40,764 bases of DNA from a virus. Numbering within the stretch: the stretch's first letter is position 1; the number at the start of each line of letters is the position of its first letter. Location of the stretch: positions 1 to 40,764 of IMG/VR virus record IMGVR_UViG_3300048930_000067. One strand, written 5' to 3'. Below, one piece after another: positions 1 to 8,471 of this stretch. The position numbers and the translations under genes were made by a program. The notes beneath the pieces were generated by a model. The model saw only the letters and a list, made by a program, of their open reading frames with translations, did not search any database and was not told where the DNA came from.

Positions 1-206
1 CCTGGCACAACTTCACCGACCTTGCCACCCTCAGCGAACATAGGCCGAGCGAACATGTTGTCCTTGGGCTGAGCCAGGCCTGGAGTGACAGGCTTGACAG
101 ATCCTGGACCTCGGTAGCTGAAGCTCGGCACAGCCGCACGCGGCTGCTCAGGGTTCAGTATCGAGTTGATGATCTGCTGGAGATTGGACGATCGCTTTTC
201 GCTCAT
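1..206 (-). CDS. Structural-region hypothetical protein with Gly-Gly motif, N-terminal part only
   Basis: The gene starts at 206 with an ATGA overlap onto the stop of its upstream neighbour and runs off the left edge, leaving about 68 residues. The visible protein begins MSEKRSSNLQQ, is rich in Pro and Gln, and holds one copy of the motif FAEGGKVGEV that recurs in several structural proteins of this window. It lies last in the visible late operon, behind the internal virion protein and the hydrolase, which suggests a virion or ejection role. I do not recognise a family, and the cut C-terminus limits any call. Confidence 0.6.
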   Translation of the reverse strand, partial: MSEKRSSNLQQIINSILNPEQPRAAVPSFSYRGPGSVKPVTPGLAQPKDNMFARPMFAEGGKVGEVVP

Positions 207-685
207 TTTGGGCTCTTGATGAAGGCGTGGCTTTTGTCACGCAGAACGACATTGGCGTATTGCTTGGTCTTGGGGTTGTAGCCAGTCCATTTAGGCCATG
301 ACTTGTACTTGCGTGGGTTCTTGGCAGTGAGCTTCAACATCACAGATTCATGGGCCAGAAAGTGTGTTGCACCGTTCACAATGTCTGGCTCTTCGCCCTT
401 CAGACGTTTCTCGAGCCATTGCAGCAGCTCAGGGAACGCTGCATGCTTCAGCAGGATTGGCAACTTCTTCTGCTGCATAGGCTCGATTGTGGGCTGGTAG
501 ATAGGCCTGGAGACGTGCTTACCGAGCTGCTCCTTGGTCTTCTCAACTCGGTTGACTATGGCTGCGAGAACGTTCTTGGCGTCAGCTGCATCGTTCTTGT
601 CAGCCTCCATCAAGGCCATGACAACTGCGCGCTGATTGCCACTGAGCGTGGCCCAGAGCTTATCAGTGGCAGTCCATGGCTTCAT
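203..685 (-). CDS. Putative SleB-like cell wall hydrolase
   Basis: This is a 160-residue protein. An N-terminal helix with an Ala/Asn-rich stretch (NVLAAIVNRV, about residues 38-47) and a later GATHFLAH motif (about 105-112), followed by PRKYKSWPKWT, resemble the order of motifs in SleB/Hydrolase_2 cell wall hydrolases: the VxNRV helix, then GATHFY. Such enzymes cleave peptidoglycan. Placed directly behind the large internal virion protein with a TAATG overlap at 685, it may be a virion-associated lysin acting during DNA entry rather than the main endolysin, which lies at 10462-11022. The match is by motif only, and it could be a degenerate or non-catalytic relative. Confidence 0.45.
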   Translation of the reverse strand: MKPWTATDKLWATLSGNQRAVVMALMEADKNDAADAKNVLAAIVNRVEKTKEQLGKHVSRPIYQPTIEPMQQKKLPILLKHAAFPELLQWLEKRLKGEEPDIVNGATHFLAHESVMLKLTAKNPRKYKSWPKWTGYNPKTKQYANVVLRDKSHAFIKSPK

Positions 686-3600
686 TACTTAGGTCTCCAC
701 TCCTTGCCGTCCCAGACGCCTACGACTGGCTTGCCATCAGGACCCTTAAAGGTTCGCTCTTCACCGACCTTGGGGAATGATTCAGTGCCACCACTGGTCG
801 GAGTTTCTCCTCCGAGTCCCACCAACTTCTTGGCTGCTGGCAAGTAAGCCTCATAAGAGACAGGAGTGCCAGGGAACTCTTCAGTGAAGTAGGTCCCATC
901 GACCATGGCCTGGACCTTCTTCTTGTTGTACTCTTCACGCGCCAGGGAGCTGGCAATGGCACGGATGTAGATCTCTTCGCGGACCTTGGGTGCCTTGCTC
1001 GTCGAGCCTTGAATATCGAGCAGGATCTGACGTTCACCTTCTGTCGGTGCGGCACCGAAGATCGCCTTCAAGTTCTCGAGTGCACCACCCTTGATGATGT
1101 TGTCGAGATTCTCAGTCGCGGTGCCAGGGCCACCATCATCGCCTTCAACCATAGACTTGAGCCAGCCACGCTCAGCAGCCAGAGGGCCAGCATAGGCAGT
1201 GTTGTTGATGGCTAGGGCTTGCTTGAGGTTCGTCACTGCATTCGTGGACGACTGAATGACGTCACGAGCTTCCATAACCTCTTTCTGCACACCGACTGGC
1301 AGATCGGTGTACTTCTTCTTGGCTGGGCCGACCTTCGTCTCAGGCGAGATAGGCTCGCCAGTTGAAGCATCGTGATAGACGCCAGTTCGCTTGTTCAATA
1401 CGACAGGGGTGCCAGTTTCAGTGACCATGTCCTTGACCATGTCGAACTCAGGACGTTCGCGCAGGGCCAATTCACGCTCGCGGAAGCTGCGTGTCTCGGC
1501 ATCTGACTGGAGGCGAGCATTGAAATCCTTGCGGCGTATGTCGAGTTCTTCTCTCGCAAGAGCTTCACGGCTAGCCTGGGATGTCTGGTCAAGGGCCAGC
1601 TTTTCGTCCTCGATCTTCTTGCGCTGCTGTTCGCGGATGTAGTCCTCGTAGGACTGCAACCCTGCCAGACCACCAGCACCGATGTTGGCAGCGGCGTAGG
1701 GCGACTGTCCAGCCATCATTGCCAGACCTGCAGCCATGATTCCGTGGGAGGCTTCAGGTGAAAAGCCAGCCCAGTTTGTCTTAGGCTTAACCTCGCCACC
1801 TTCTGCTCGACCTTCTGGGTTGACGAGCTGATCAGAGGCGTAGGCAATGCCTGGAGCGAGCGAGAGGTATCTGTCAGGAGCGATCTCGCGCAGCCTGTCG
1901 AGAGCTCTGTTAAGAGCCTTGGGGGTGTCCTTGAGTCCATACTTGCGGACGATTGGATCACGCATGTAGTCATTGAGAGTGTCGGCAGAGCGCTTAGCCA
2001 AGTCATCAGGGTCGTCAAGATGAACTTTGTCGAACCTGGAGCGCAGAGCAATTTCAAGTGTCTTGGGCGTAACTGTCTTGTCAGGGTTGGACATCTCCCG
2101 CACCCAGACATTCTTGGCGATGTCGTGGTGAGAAGGGGTCCATTTTCCCCCACCAGGATTGATCTCAAGACGCGGATCAAGACCCTTATAGAATGCGTTA
2201 GGCAGCGTACGCGTCTTGTCAATGGCCTTGAGGCCCTTAGCAGCTGCTACGAATGGCAGCACTGCCTCGGCCGCGTTGCCGAGAGCACCGAGGTAATCAC
2301 CACCTTTGATATCGTTCCAAGCTTGATCAGTGTTGACAATTTGAGAGATGCCAGGGATAGCATCCACCACACCTGGGTAGCCAGTCTCGCCCAGACCTGT
2401 CGAGCTCGTGATGCCTTCAACCAGGCGGCGACGCTCTGGCGACGGACGCGAACCCAGAGCCCATGCTGCGATCTTATCGATCATGGTCTGGTCGAAAGGC
2501 TCAGCAATGTCAGGTCGCGACCGACCTTGAGTCTGGCGCTCCTCACGCAGCCTCTTGGCCATAGCAGAGGCTTCCTCGAGAACAGAGCCGCCTTCTGCCT
2601 TAGCGATCATGAAGCGAGGAACATCGTTAGCCGGAATGCCAGGGAACTCAGATACATTCGGAGGATCATTCATGCGCTGGATCCTGGAACGCAGATCCAT
2701 CTCTCCAGGATTGAACTCTGGCATTGCCGGATAGGTCTCATCAAGATCACGGGCAATACGCCTGTCAAACGCATCCTCGATGAAGCGCTTGCCATGCTTG
2801 GCTGCTGCCATGCCTGGGATAGCTGAGAAGTAGGCTGAACCCAAGTTAAGGCCCATAGAGACAGGGTCTTCGGAGCGATAGGCCTCATCCAACGAGAAAG
2901 CTGTGCCAGTCGGCAAGAACTCAGAGACATTCAGGTGGCCTGTTTCGCCGATGCCCCTTGAGCCGACCAGACCTTCAAGAATGCGCTCTGCTTCAGGTGA
3001 CGAGCTGCCACCGAGCAGATAGTCACGGATAAAGTCGGCAGCTTGGTCACGCAGCGTCGGCTCGTACGAGCGAGCTTCTTCCACGCGTCCGCCATCAGCA
3101 AAGCCCATCATTCCGCCGAAGATAGATGCTTGCGGCATGCCGGCCAGCGTAAGACCTAGGCCGGCAATCTGCGAGAATGGACTCGGACCAGGCATCGTCG
3201 TGGTCTGATTAGACGTGCCTCCTAGGCCCTGGCCAACTGCAGTGCCGATGCCGGCACCAAACTGCAGCTGCTGGTAGGGATAGGCGCGCTGCTCAAGGTA
3301 CTGCTGGTAAGGCACTTCCAAACGAGCCTGGTTGAGTGCCTGCTCAGCCGATGCAGCACGGAATGCACTGTCGTACCCAGACGACATGCCCTGGCCGATG
3401 CCAAGCATAGATTGTGAACCAGACAGTGCCAGGTTCTTCTCTGCAATAGCATTCGCCGTAGCTTGATCAAAGCCCTGCGCACGCAATTGGGCTTCCATCT
3501 GGGCGCGTCTCTCGCCTTGCTGCGCTCTGAGTTCAGCCTCACCCACCCGAGCTCGGTCGCCGCCGAATGCACCAGCGGTGATGGCATTGCCCTTGAAGTC

Positions 3601-3960
3601 AGAGACATCTCGTGCGAACCCACGGTCCATGCCTGCCATCGTTGAAGAGATGACAGAGTCAGTCCATGGGTTCATAAACTTGTCAATGTCGGCCTGCGTA
3701 ACAGGGCCAGCACCGCGCTGCGCAGCTTCGAGAGCTCCCTGGAACGAAGGAGCTCCAGCTCCACCAGGCTGCGTCATCTGGGCCAGGAGAGCCTGCTGCT
3801 GGGGTGTAAACCCAGCAACACGTTCCCCTTCATATGGATCGTAATCAAGATCAATAGTGCCCTTGAGACGATTAAGCAGATCCATATAGACTGCCTCGGC
3901 TCTTGGATCAGCCTTGGTCGACGATTTGGTTGTCTGCTTATTCTTTGAGCTGCCGCACAT
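685..3960 (-). CDS. Large internal virion / ejection protein
   Basis: This is the largest protein in the window (1091 residues). It begins MCGSSKNKQT, then has a helical Ala/Gln-rich region with FMNPWTDSVI and AGAFGGDRARVGEAELRAQQ, a combination I know from virion proteins near the tail genes of environmental podoviruses. Residues about 300-700 contain two diverged copies of a module (SPEAERILEGLVGSRGIGETG and SPERRRLVEGITSSTGLGETG), each followed by a hydrophobic Ala/Gly stretch. Next is a long charged coiled coil (about 780-850), then a C-terminal helical domain with GALENLKAIFGAAPTEGER. Three A-x-G-G-x-V motifs separate the sections. By size, position and composition I infer an internal, DNA-ejection type protein; no enzyme signature is seen. 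Confidence 0.6.
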   Translation of the reverse strand: MCGSSKNKQTTKSSTKADPRAEAVYMDLLNRLKGTIDLDYDPYEGERVAGFTPQQQALLAQMTQPGGAGAPSFQGALEAAQRGAGPVTQADIDKFMNPWTDSVISSTMAGMDRGFARDVSDFKGNAITAGAFGGDRARVGEAELRAQQGERRAQMEAQLRAQGFDQATANAIAEKNLALSGSQSMLGIGQGMSSGYDSAFRAASAEQALNQARLEVPYQQYLEQRAYPYQQLQFGAGIGTAVGQGLGGTSNQTTTMPGPSPFSQIAGLGLTLAGMPQASIFGGMMGFADGGRVEEARSYEPTLRDQAADFIRDYLLGGSSSPEAERILEGLVGSRGIGETGHLNVSEFLPTGTAFSLDEAYRSEDPVSMGLNLGSAYFSAIPGMAAAKHGKRFIEDAFDRRIARDLDETYPAMPEFNPGEMDLRSRIQRMNDPPNVSEFPGIPANDVPRFMIAKAEGGSVLEEASAMAKRLREERQTQGRSRPDIAEPFDQTMIDKIAAWALGSRPSPERRRLVEGITSSTGLGETGYPGVVDAIPGISQIVNTDQAWNDIKGGDYLGALGNAAEAVLPFVAAAKGLKAIDKTRTLPNAFYKGLDPRLEINPGGGKWTPSHHDIAKNVWVREMSNPDKTVTPKTLEIALRSRFDKVHLDDPDDLAKRSADTLNDYMRDPIVRKYGLKDTPKALNRALDRLREIAPDRYLSLAPGIAYASDQLVNPEGRAEGGEVKPKTNWAGFSPEASHGIMAAGLAMMAGQSPYAAANIGAGGLAGLQSYEDYIREQQRKKIEDEKLALDQTSQASREALAREELDIRRKDFNARLQSDAETRSFRERELALRERPEFDMVKDMVTETGTPVVLNKRTGVYHDASTGEPISPETKVGPAKKKYTDLPVGVQKEVMEARDVIQSSTNAVTNLKQALAINNTAYAGPLAAERGWLKSMVEGDDGGPGTATENLDNIIKGGALENLKAIFGAAPTEGERQILLDIQGSTSKAPKVREEIYIRAIASSLAREEYNKKKVQAMVDGTYFTEEFPGTPVSYEAYLPAAKKLVGLGGETPTSGGTESFPKVGEERTFKGPDGKPVVGVWDGKEWRPK

Positions 3961-3971
3961 GTTCTTCTACC

Positions 3972-4421
3972 TTATTGCGGATGAGGATAAACGAAGAATG
4001 CACCAGCCGGAGCGCCCAGCTGTCGTTCGTAGAGCTTCACTTTGGACTTTGTACGTTCGTTAGAGATGATGCCGATCACGAGCTTGAGATCGCCCGTTGT
4101 GCAGTTCTTAGCGAACTCAATTAGTGACTTGGCATGGTTTGAACGCCTATGATCAGGATGCACGAAGTTGAAGAGCTCGACCAGATAGGGCTTACGCGAG
4201 TACCAGAAGTTCGACACCTGCATATAGATCATGCCTTCAAGGTGCTCAGGGGTGCCGATCACACCTATGACGCCACCTTTCTGGTTAGTTCCGAGCTGGA
4301 GTGTTTCAAGGACCATGTCCTCGTCCATCTCGAAGATGCCATTTTCATCATGCAGCAAGTGACAGAGCTTCATCAGCTCCGGTTCGTCAGCAGGAGTAGC
4401 GAGTCGTACAACTGATTCCAT
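3972..4421 (-). CDS. GNAT-family N-acetyltransferase
   Basis: This 149-residue protein begins MESVVRLATPADEPEL, a standard GNAT opening in which beta-1 leads into helix 1. LVELFNFVHPDHRRSNHAKSL fits the beta-4/helix-3 acetyl-CoA binding region (consensus V-x-P-x-x-R-x-x-x-x-x-x-L). An upstream ATG is possible, but it would overlap the preceding gene. The ATG at 4421 follows the stop at 4427 closely and has AAAGGA about 10 bases before it, so I chose it. Acetyltransferases of this kind recur among phage structural genes; the substrate is unknown (a virion protein, the cell envelope or a host protein are all possible). Confidence 0.75.
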   Translation of the reverse strand: MESVVRLATPADEPELMKLCHLLHDENGIFEMDEDMVLETLQLGTNQKGGVIGVIGTPEHLEGMIYMQVSNFWYSRKPYLVELFNFVHPDHRRSNHAKSLIEFAKNCTTGDLKLVIGIISNERTKSKVKLYERQLGAPAGAFFVYPHPQ

Positions 4422-4426
4422 CTGTC

Positions 4427-4804
4427 TCAATCCTTTGCAGGTGGGGGTAAGTTCTGCAGCGTTTTGATCAGGTCTTTGCGGGTTTTCTTGACCCAATCAT
4501 CCAGCAGTCGGTGACCTCTGTCCATGTCGCCACCGCCGATCTCGAGTACCAATTCAGGACGAATGATGTACTCGCCACCCGCGACGATGACAGGAACAGG
4601 TTCAGAAAAGCCAGGAACAGGTCCGCCAATGGCGAACTTCTGGCCAGAGAACATCTGTTCGAGAATGCGTGTGCCAGCGATGGTGTTACCCTCGCCCAGC
4701 GCAGAGACTATGTCGGCTGGAACGACATAGCTGCCTGATGCGACTTCAGTCGGGATCTCGTCGGTGCGACCAGGGATGTCAGAGAGCAAGGGTCCGTGTT
4801 TCAT
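4427..4804 (-). CDS. Conserved phage virion-region protein (GGEY motif)
   Basis: A 125-residue protein containing IPGRTDEIPTEVASGSYVVP, then GEGNTIAGTRILEQMF, and near the middle VIVAGGEYIIRPE. It ends with a basic helix and LQNLPPPAKD. I recognise this layout as a conserved hypothetical family found among tail and internal virion genes of environmental podoviruses. Its GGEY motif resembles the ends of some tape-measure-like proteins. It also carries one diverged Gly-Gly motif (AIGGPVPGF). It lies between a GNAT gene and a beta-rich fibre-region protein, with a 6-base gap upstream and GAGGT before the start. The molecular function is not known. Confidence 0.7.
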   Translation of the reverse strand: MKHGPLLSDIPGRTDEIPTEVASGSYVVPADIVSALGEGNTIAGTRILEQMFSGQKFAIGGPVPGFSEPVPVIVAGGEYIIRPELVLEIGGGDMDRGHRLLDDWVKKTRKDLIKTLQNLPPPAKD

Positions 4805-4810
4805 GTTACC

Positions 4811-5518
4811 TCAGAAGACTGGAGCAAAGGATGCAGCAAAGCCAGTGCATTGTGACATCGTGCCAGATGACAGGACAGGATCGAAATCTATATCCAAAGC
4901 AGTCTGTGTTGATGGATAGATTTCACCTGCAACTGTTGTTCCGCCATTCAGACCGATACCGTCGACATTGAGCGTGTCGATGTTATTGAAATTGGCACTG
5001 GATGTCGATGCTCCAGTGCTTGCTCCCCAAGTGCCAACGGCCAGAATTCCACCACCTGCAGGACAATCGATTTCCTGGTTTGTGATGCCTGTTCCTGCAT
5101 CTGCCGAAGTGTCGCTGACCACTGAACCATCAAGATTGAGCAGTGTGCAAACTGTGCCACTCGTCAAAACTGCTGCTGTGTTGAGGTTAACGACTATGGT
5201 TGCCGTTGTTCCTGATGGCACCTCGGCTGCAATCATATACCAACGTGTGACGAGCGAATTAGGAGCTGTCGTGTTAGCTGAATAAATGACAGGAGCAGAA
5301 ATGCCTCCGATAGTCGCAGTCACAGTTCTGTTTGCACTGAGCTTGAATACGAAGACCACAAAGCGCTTATTCGGTGCCAACGGTGCATCCCCAATCGGCT
5401 GATCAGTAAATGTGTGCGTTGTCGCGCTGGCACTCAGCAATGCTCCTACCTGGAACGCAATCGAGGCATTCTCAATGGGTGCCAGAGCAGAAACAATCGG
5501 TGTAATTCCTGGCATCAT
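4811..5518 (-). CDS. Beta-rich tail-region structural protein
   Basis: A 235-residue protein, very rich in Thr, Ser, Ala and Val, with almost no Lys and few charged residues, typical of beta-sandwich virion appendage proteins. The middle repeats short hydrophobic strands such as RTVTATIGGISAPVIY and TATIVVNLNTAAV. Two Cys residues (in GTVCTLLNL and EIDCPAGG) lie close together. Its start overlaps the end of the neighbouring fibre gene by four bases (ATGA), so the two are probably translated together. I infer a tail fibre accessory or receptor-contact protein and can name no family. Confidence 0.6.
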   Translation of the reverse strand: MMPGITPIVSALAPIENASIAFQVGALLSASATTHTFTDQPIGDAPLAPNKRFVVFVFKLSANRTVTATIGGISAPVIYSANTTAPNSLVTRWYMIAAEVPSGTTATIVVNLNTAAVLTSGTVCTLLNLDGSVVSDTSADAGTGITNQEIDCPAGGGILAVGTWGASTGASTSSANFNNIDTLNVDGIGLNGGTTVAGEIYPSTQTALDIDFDPVLSSGTMSQCTGFAASFAPVF

Positions 5519-6336
5519 GTCGGGTTGTTCAAAGCTCCCGTGACCAGGATGACGGACGCCGAGTAGACGAAATAGAAGATGTAGCAGATCTGACCTGATG
5601 CGATCGAGATAGGCAGCGGAATGGACGTGGTCGCGTACCAGTTAGTGTCAACGTTGATAGTGCGTGTAGAGCCTGAAGCTGTGACTGCGATGCATCCTGA
5701 CTGACCGACTTTGGCATTGGTCGGATTGCCAAGTGTTCGGTTAGCTGTGATCGTGACCGAGAAATTGAAGCCGGTGGACATGTCGATGGCAATCGTCGCG
5801 GCATCTGACAATGCCACGACAGCAGTCGAATTCCAAATTTCGGCCGGACGGATGGCAGTGGCTGTTGACGTATTGGCTCTGTATTCAGCTGCAGTGGCAC
5901 CAGACGATGATGCGAAGAGTGTGCCGTTAGATGCCAAAAAGTTGCCATTCGAGCCTGGGGCAATGAGCTTGACAGGATCTGTTCCGTCGCCGGCCAGAAG
6001 GTTGTTGGCTGTCAAGGTAGAGCGTTCCGTTCCGCCATTTTCAACAGGCACGACACCAGATATGCTTCCGCCAGGGACTCCACCCCAAGAGGGCGGTGCA
6101 TTGACACCGCCAGAGATTAGCACAGAACCAACTGCAACATCTGGCAGACGAGCAAGAGTGGTCGTGCTGTCAGCATACAGAATGTCGCCGACAGCATAGA
6201 TATTGTGGCCAGTGCCGCCATGGTCTGCAGGCAACACCAACAGATTGAGTGAATCGACGATCTCGTTCAAAGCCTGGTTGAGCAATGCACCATTGTTGGC
6301 GATCTCTTGCAGAGCCTTGAGGTCGATATCTTCCAT
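5515..6336 (-). CDS. Tail fibre protein
   Basis: A 273-residue protein. The N-terminal 30 residues form a helix (LQEIANNGALLNQALNEIV). After it come short repeats seen in many phage fibres: GGTGHNIYAVGDILYADSTT, then LARLPDVAVGSVLISGG, then a second block with ENGGTERSTLTANNLLAGDG. The last 130 residues are beta-rich and end with a hydrophobic Tyr/Phe stretch. The GDxLYA...LARL pattern is a shaft repeat of trimeric fibres. Its own helix closely resembles the 32-residue ORF just upstream at 6337-6435. The start directly abuts that ORF's stop. Confidence 0.7.
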   Translation of the reverse strand: MEDIDLKALQEIANNGALLNQALNEIVDSLNLLVLPADHGGTGHNIYAVGDILYADSTTTLARLPDVAVGSVLISGGVNAPPSWGGVPGGSISGVVPVENGGTERSTLTANNLLAGDGTDPVKLIAPGSNGNFLASNGTLFASSSGATAAEYRANTSTATAIRPAEIWNSTAVVALSDAATIAIDMSTGFNFSVTITANRTLGNPTNAKVGQSGCIAVTASGSTRTINVDTNWYATTSIPLPISIASGQICYIFYFVYSASVILVTGALNNPT

Positions 6337-6435
6337 TTATCGCCATCCGGCCAGGATAGAAGAGATCGCAGTGACAGACTGCAACATCATCGAACCATTG
6401 TTGGCGATAGCTTTGAGCGAGGGTTGGTTTTCCAC
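6337..6435 (-). CDS. 32-residue small protein resembling the next fibre's N-terminus
   Basis: A GTG start at 6435 is preceded by a near-perfect ribosome site (AGGAGGT ending about four bases upstream). It opens a 32-codon frame that ends in TAA immediately before the ATG of the fibre gene. The product (MENQPSLKAIANNGSMML, then QSVTAISSILAGWR) shares the pattern L-x-x-I-A-N-N-G-x-x-x-x-Q with the first 30 residues of that fibre. It fills the gap between the nozzle-like gene and the fibre exactly, with no wasted bases. It could be a small structural or assembly peptide, a leader that couples translation, or the remnant of a duplicated fibre N-terminus. Confidence 0.6.
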   Translation of the reverse strand: MENQPSLKAIANNGSMMLQSVTAISSILAGWR

Positions 6436-6437
6436 GT

Positions 6438-8471
6438 TTACCTCCTGCCGTCTTGTGCCCAGCGATACTTCACTGCACCTAGACGCCAGAACGATCCAAG
6501 ATCCGAAGACTGGACATTTATAGCCATGTATCTGGCGCGGATACGCACATTGATGTAGGGTGTTGCTTTAGTCACGTTGTAGGGACCAAAGGTCTGAGGT
6601 GCATCGCCAGGATAATTGGTCGCATAAATGGTGACCTGCAGAGATGCATTTTCATCACCCTGATACTCGCTCCAGCGAAAGTCTGGCAAGATCCAGTCAA
6701 CGAACACAATCTCCTGGCCTTCAGAAAGTTGCCAGTAACCTGTCTGCATCACAGAGTTGATTGGAGATCCATCTCTGTCGTTAGTCTTCTCGTGCTGGTA
6801 GATCAGCCCATTCGCATTGGCAGCGATAGGGTTGCCGAATACATTCTGATCGATCCATGCAGTGCGCTGCAACGGACCATTGTCCCAAGTACCTTCAGTC
6901 AGATTGACTTTGACGTAGGCGTCATTCTCACCGGATCCTCCAGAGAGCGTAGGATAGTGCCACCACACTTCATTGAAGACCGAGTTGCCTCCGGCACGGA
7001 TCTTATGAGCATTGTCAAGGTCAAGGTCCTGGAAAACCGCGTCCCAGCAGGTGCAATTGAGTGGGTTGGCGCCTGAACTTGTCAACGAGTAGAAGTTAGA
7101 TTGACCCATCCAGAGAACCTGTCCACCGATTGTGGCAGCTGCCTTAGAGGAGATCAGTCCGCAGTTAGAACCGACCTTGTTGAAGCCATAGACCAGACGT
7201 CCACCGATGTACTGCATTGCCCAGCAGTCAAGATCGGTCCAGAGAATTGCGTACTGTGGTCCTTGCAGACCTCCGATGATGCGCGAGCCAGTTGATAGGC
7301 GGTAGGAACCTGCCTGGTTGGTCGTAGATGCAATCCACTGGAAGAAGTTCGAGACATCACACCAGCGCACCAGCAGTGGATCTTGGACCTCTCCCAGATC
7401 GATCTCTGTTGAAGAAGCCCACAGAATGATCTGCTGTTGCGGCATGGCGACGAAGCCTCCACCATTGAATGGAGGAGCTTCAGCCACGAAAATGACGTTC
7501 TCAAACCCACCTGAAGGGTCGTAGTAGTACAGTCCGCCGTTCTCAGGTATGGCTATGCCGAGTGCGCCGAAGTTGTCGAATGACCAGTCAGAAGCAGTGA
7601 TTGGGTTACCAGTTTGTGCAGTGCCAACGATGCCAGTGCCGTATCCGCCGTCGCCGTAGGCACCAGTTCCCCACCCTGCACCTGCAGCTGGAGGACCGAG
7701 TGTGATGTAGTAATTCAACTGGCAGTCGCCACCATTCATGTCGCCAGAAGTTGACGACGTAGCGACAGTGTTGGCGGTGATGGTGAAGTTGTCTACATCA
7801 ATAACTGAAAGAACAGTGTAGGTCCCTGATATAGTCACTCCACCGACATCGGTTGATACAGGGAAGTCAACCTGCTCACCAGCTACCAACCCATGATCGT
7901 CGAGCGCTACAGAGACAGTCGATGAGCCTGAAACTGTAGTGAACTCAGGGACTGCACCTCCACTCGTTACAGCTCCAGTGGCATTGGCTGACGCTGTGAT
8001 TGTATAGGTCGTGACTCCTGTGACTGTCTGGATTGGATACAGACCGAAGAGCACCAATCCGCCAACAGAGATCGGTGTATTAAAGTACACCGCATCAAAG
8101 ATGGTGACGTTGGCGATGTTGGGATCATCGATCTCGACAGAAGCAGAGCCTATCGAGGTCGTGAAATCAGGAGCAAAATCACTCTCGAGGTTTTGAGGTG
8201 TAACTGTGTTAAGAGTGTCGTCAGTTATGACTCCGAGGATCTGATTGGAACCGACCAGCAGATGCTTGTCGAGGTTCAAGTCCTGCCAGGCATGCAATGC
8301 GCGCGGAATGCCAGAGACTTGTGAGTGATAGAATCGCTCCCAACCGCCAATCTTCTGGAACAAGCCAGCCTTGAACCGACCCAGACTGGTGAAAGAATAG
8401 CCAGCCTCGTTCAACAGAGGAGTGAACTCTGTGTTTAGGCCTGGACGGAGCTTAACAGTTGCAAATGGCAT
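6438..8471 (-). CDS. Putative beta-propeller tail nozzle protein (T7 gp12 / P22 gp10-like role)
   Basis: A 677-residue protein, beta-rich throughout. It begins MPFATVKLRPGLNTEFTPLL, and residues about 300-520 hold repeated aromatic strand motifs typical of propeller blades (YAILWTDLDCWAMQYIGG, VLWMGQSNFYSL, NEVWWHYPTLSG). The C-terminus has a jelly-roll-like end with RIRARYMAINVQSSDLGSFW. A Gly/Ala/Thr-rich insertion lies at about 110-250. This architecture and its place beside an adaptor and fibre genes fit the tail hub or nozzle of short-tailed phages. The identification rests on composition and context, not a signature motif. The start overlaps the upstream stop as TGATG. Confidence 0.5.
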   Translation of the reverse strand: MPFATVKLRPGLNTEFTPLLNEAGYSFTSLGRFKAGLFQKIGGWERFYHSQVSGIPRALHAWQDLNLDKHLLVGSNQILGVITDDTLNTVTPQNLESDFAPDFTTSIGSASVEIDDPNIANVTIFDAVYFNTPISVGGLVLFGLYPIQTVTGVTTYTITASANATGAVTSGGAVPEFTTVSGSSTVSVALDDHGLVAGEQVDFPVSTDVGGVTISGTYTVLSVIDVDNFTITANTVATSSTSGDMNGGDCQLNYYITLGPPAAGAGWGTGAYGDGGYGTGIVGTAQTGNPITASDWSFDNFGALGIAIPENGGLYYYDPSGGFENVIFVAEAPPFNGGGFVAMPQQQIILWASSTEIDLGEVQDPLLVRWCDVSNFFQWIASTTNQAGSYRLSTGSRIIGGLQGPQYAILWTDLDCWAMQYIGGRLVYGFNKVGSNCGLISSKAAATIGGQVLWMGQSNFYSLTSSGANPLNCTCWDAVFQDLDLDNAHKIRAGGNSVFNEVWWHYPTLSGGSGENDAYVKVNLTEGTWDNGPLQRTAWIDQNVFGNPIAANANGLIYQHEKTNDRDGSPINSVMQTGYWQLSEGQEIVFVDWILPDFRWSEYQGDENASLQVTIYATNYPGDAPQTFGPYNVTKATPYINVRIRARYMAINVQSSDLGSFWRLGAVKYRWAQDGRR

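Noticed and set aside
303-847. Plus-strand ORFs over the hydrolase and ejection genes
   Set aside because: They mirror real minus-strand genes, lack ribosome sites and have improbable composition.
2020-2826. 268-codon plus-strand frame inside the large virion gene
   Set aside because: Antisense to a gene with clear domains and repeats; no start signal.
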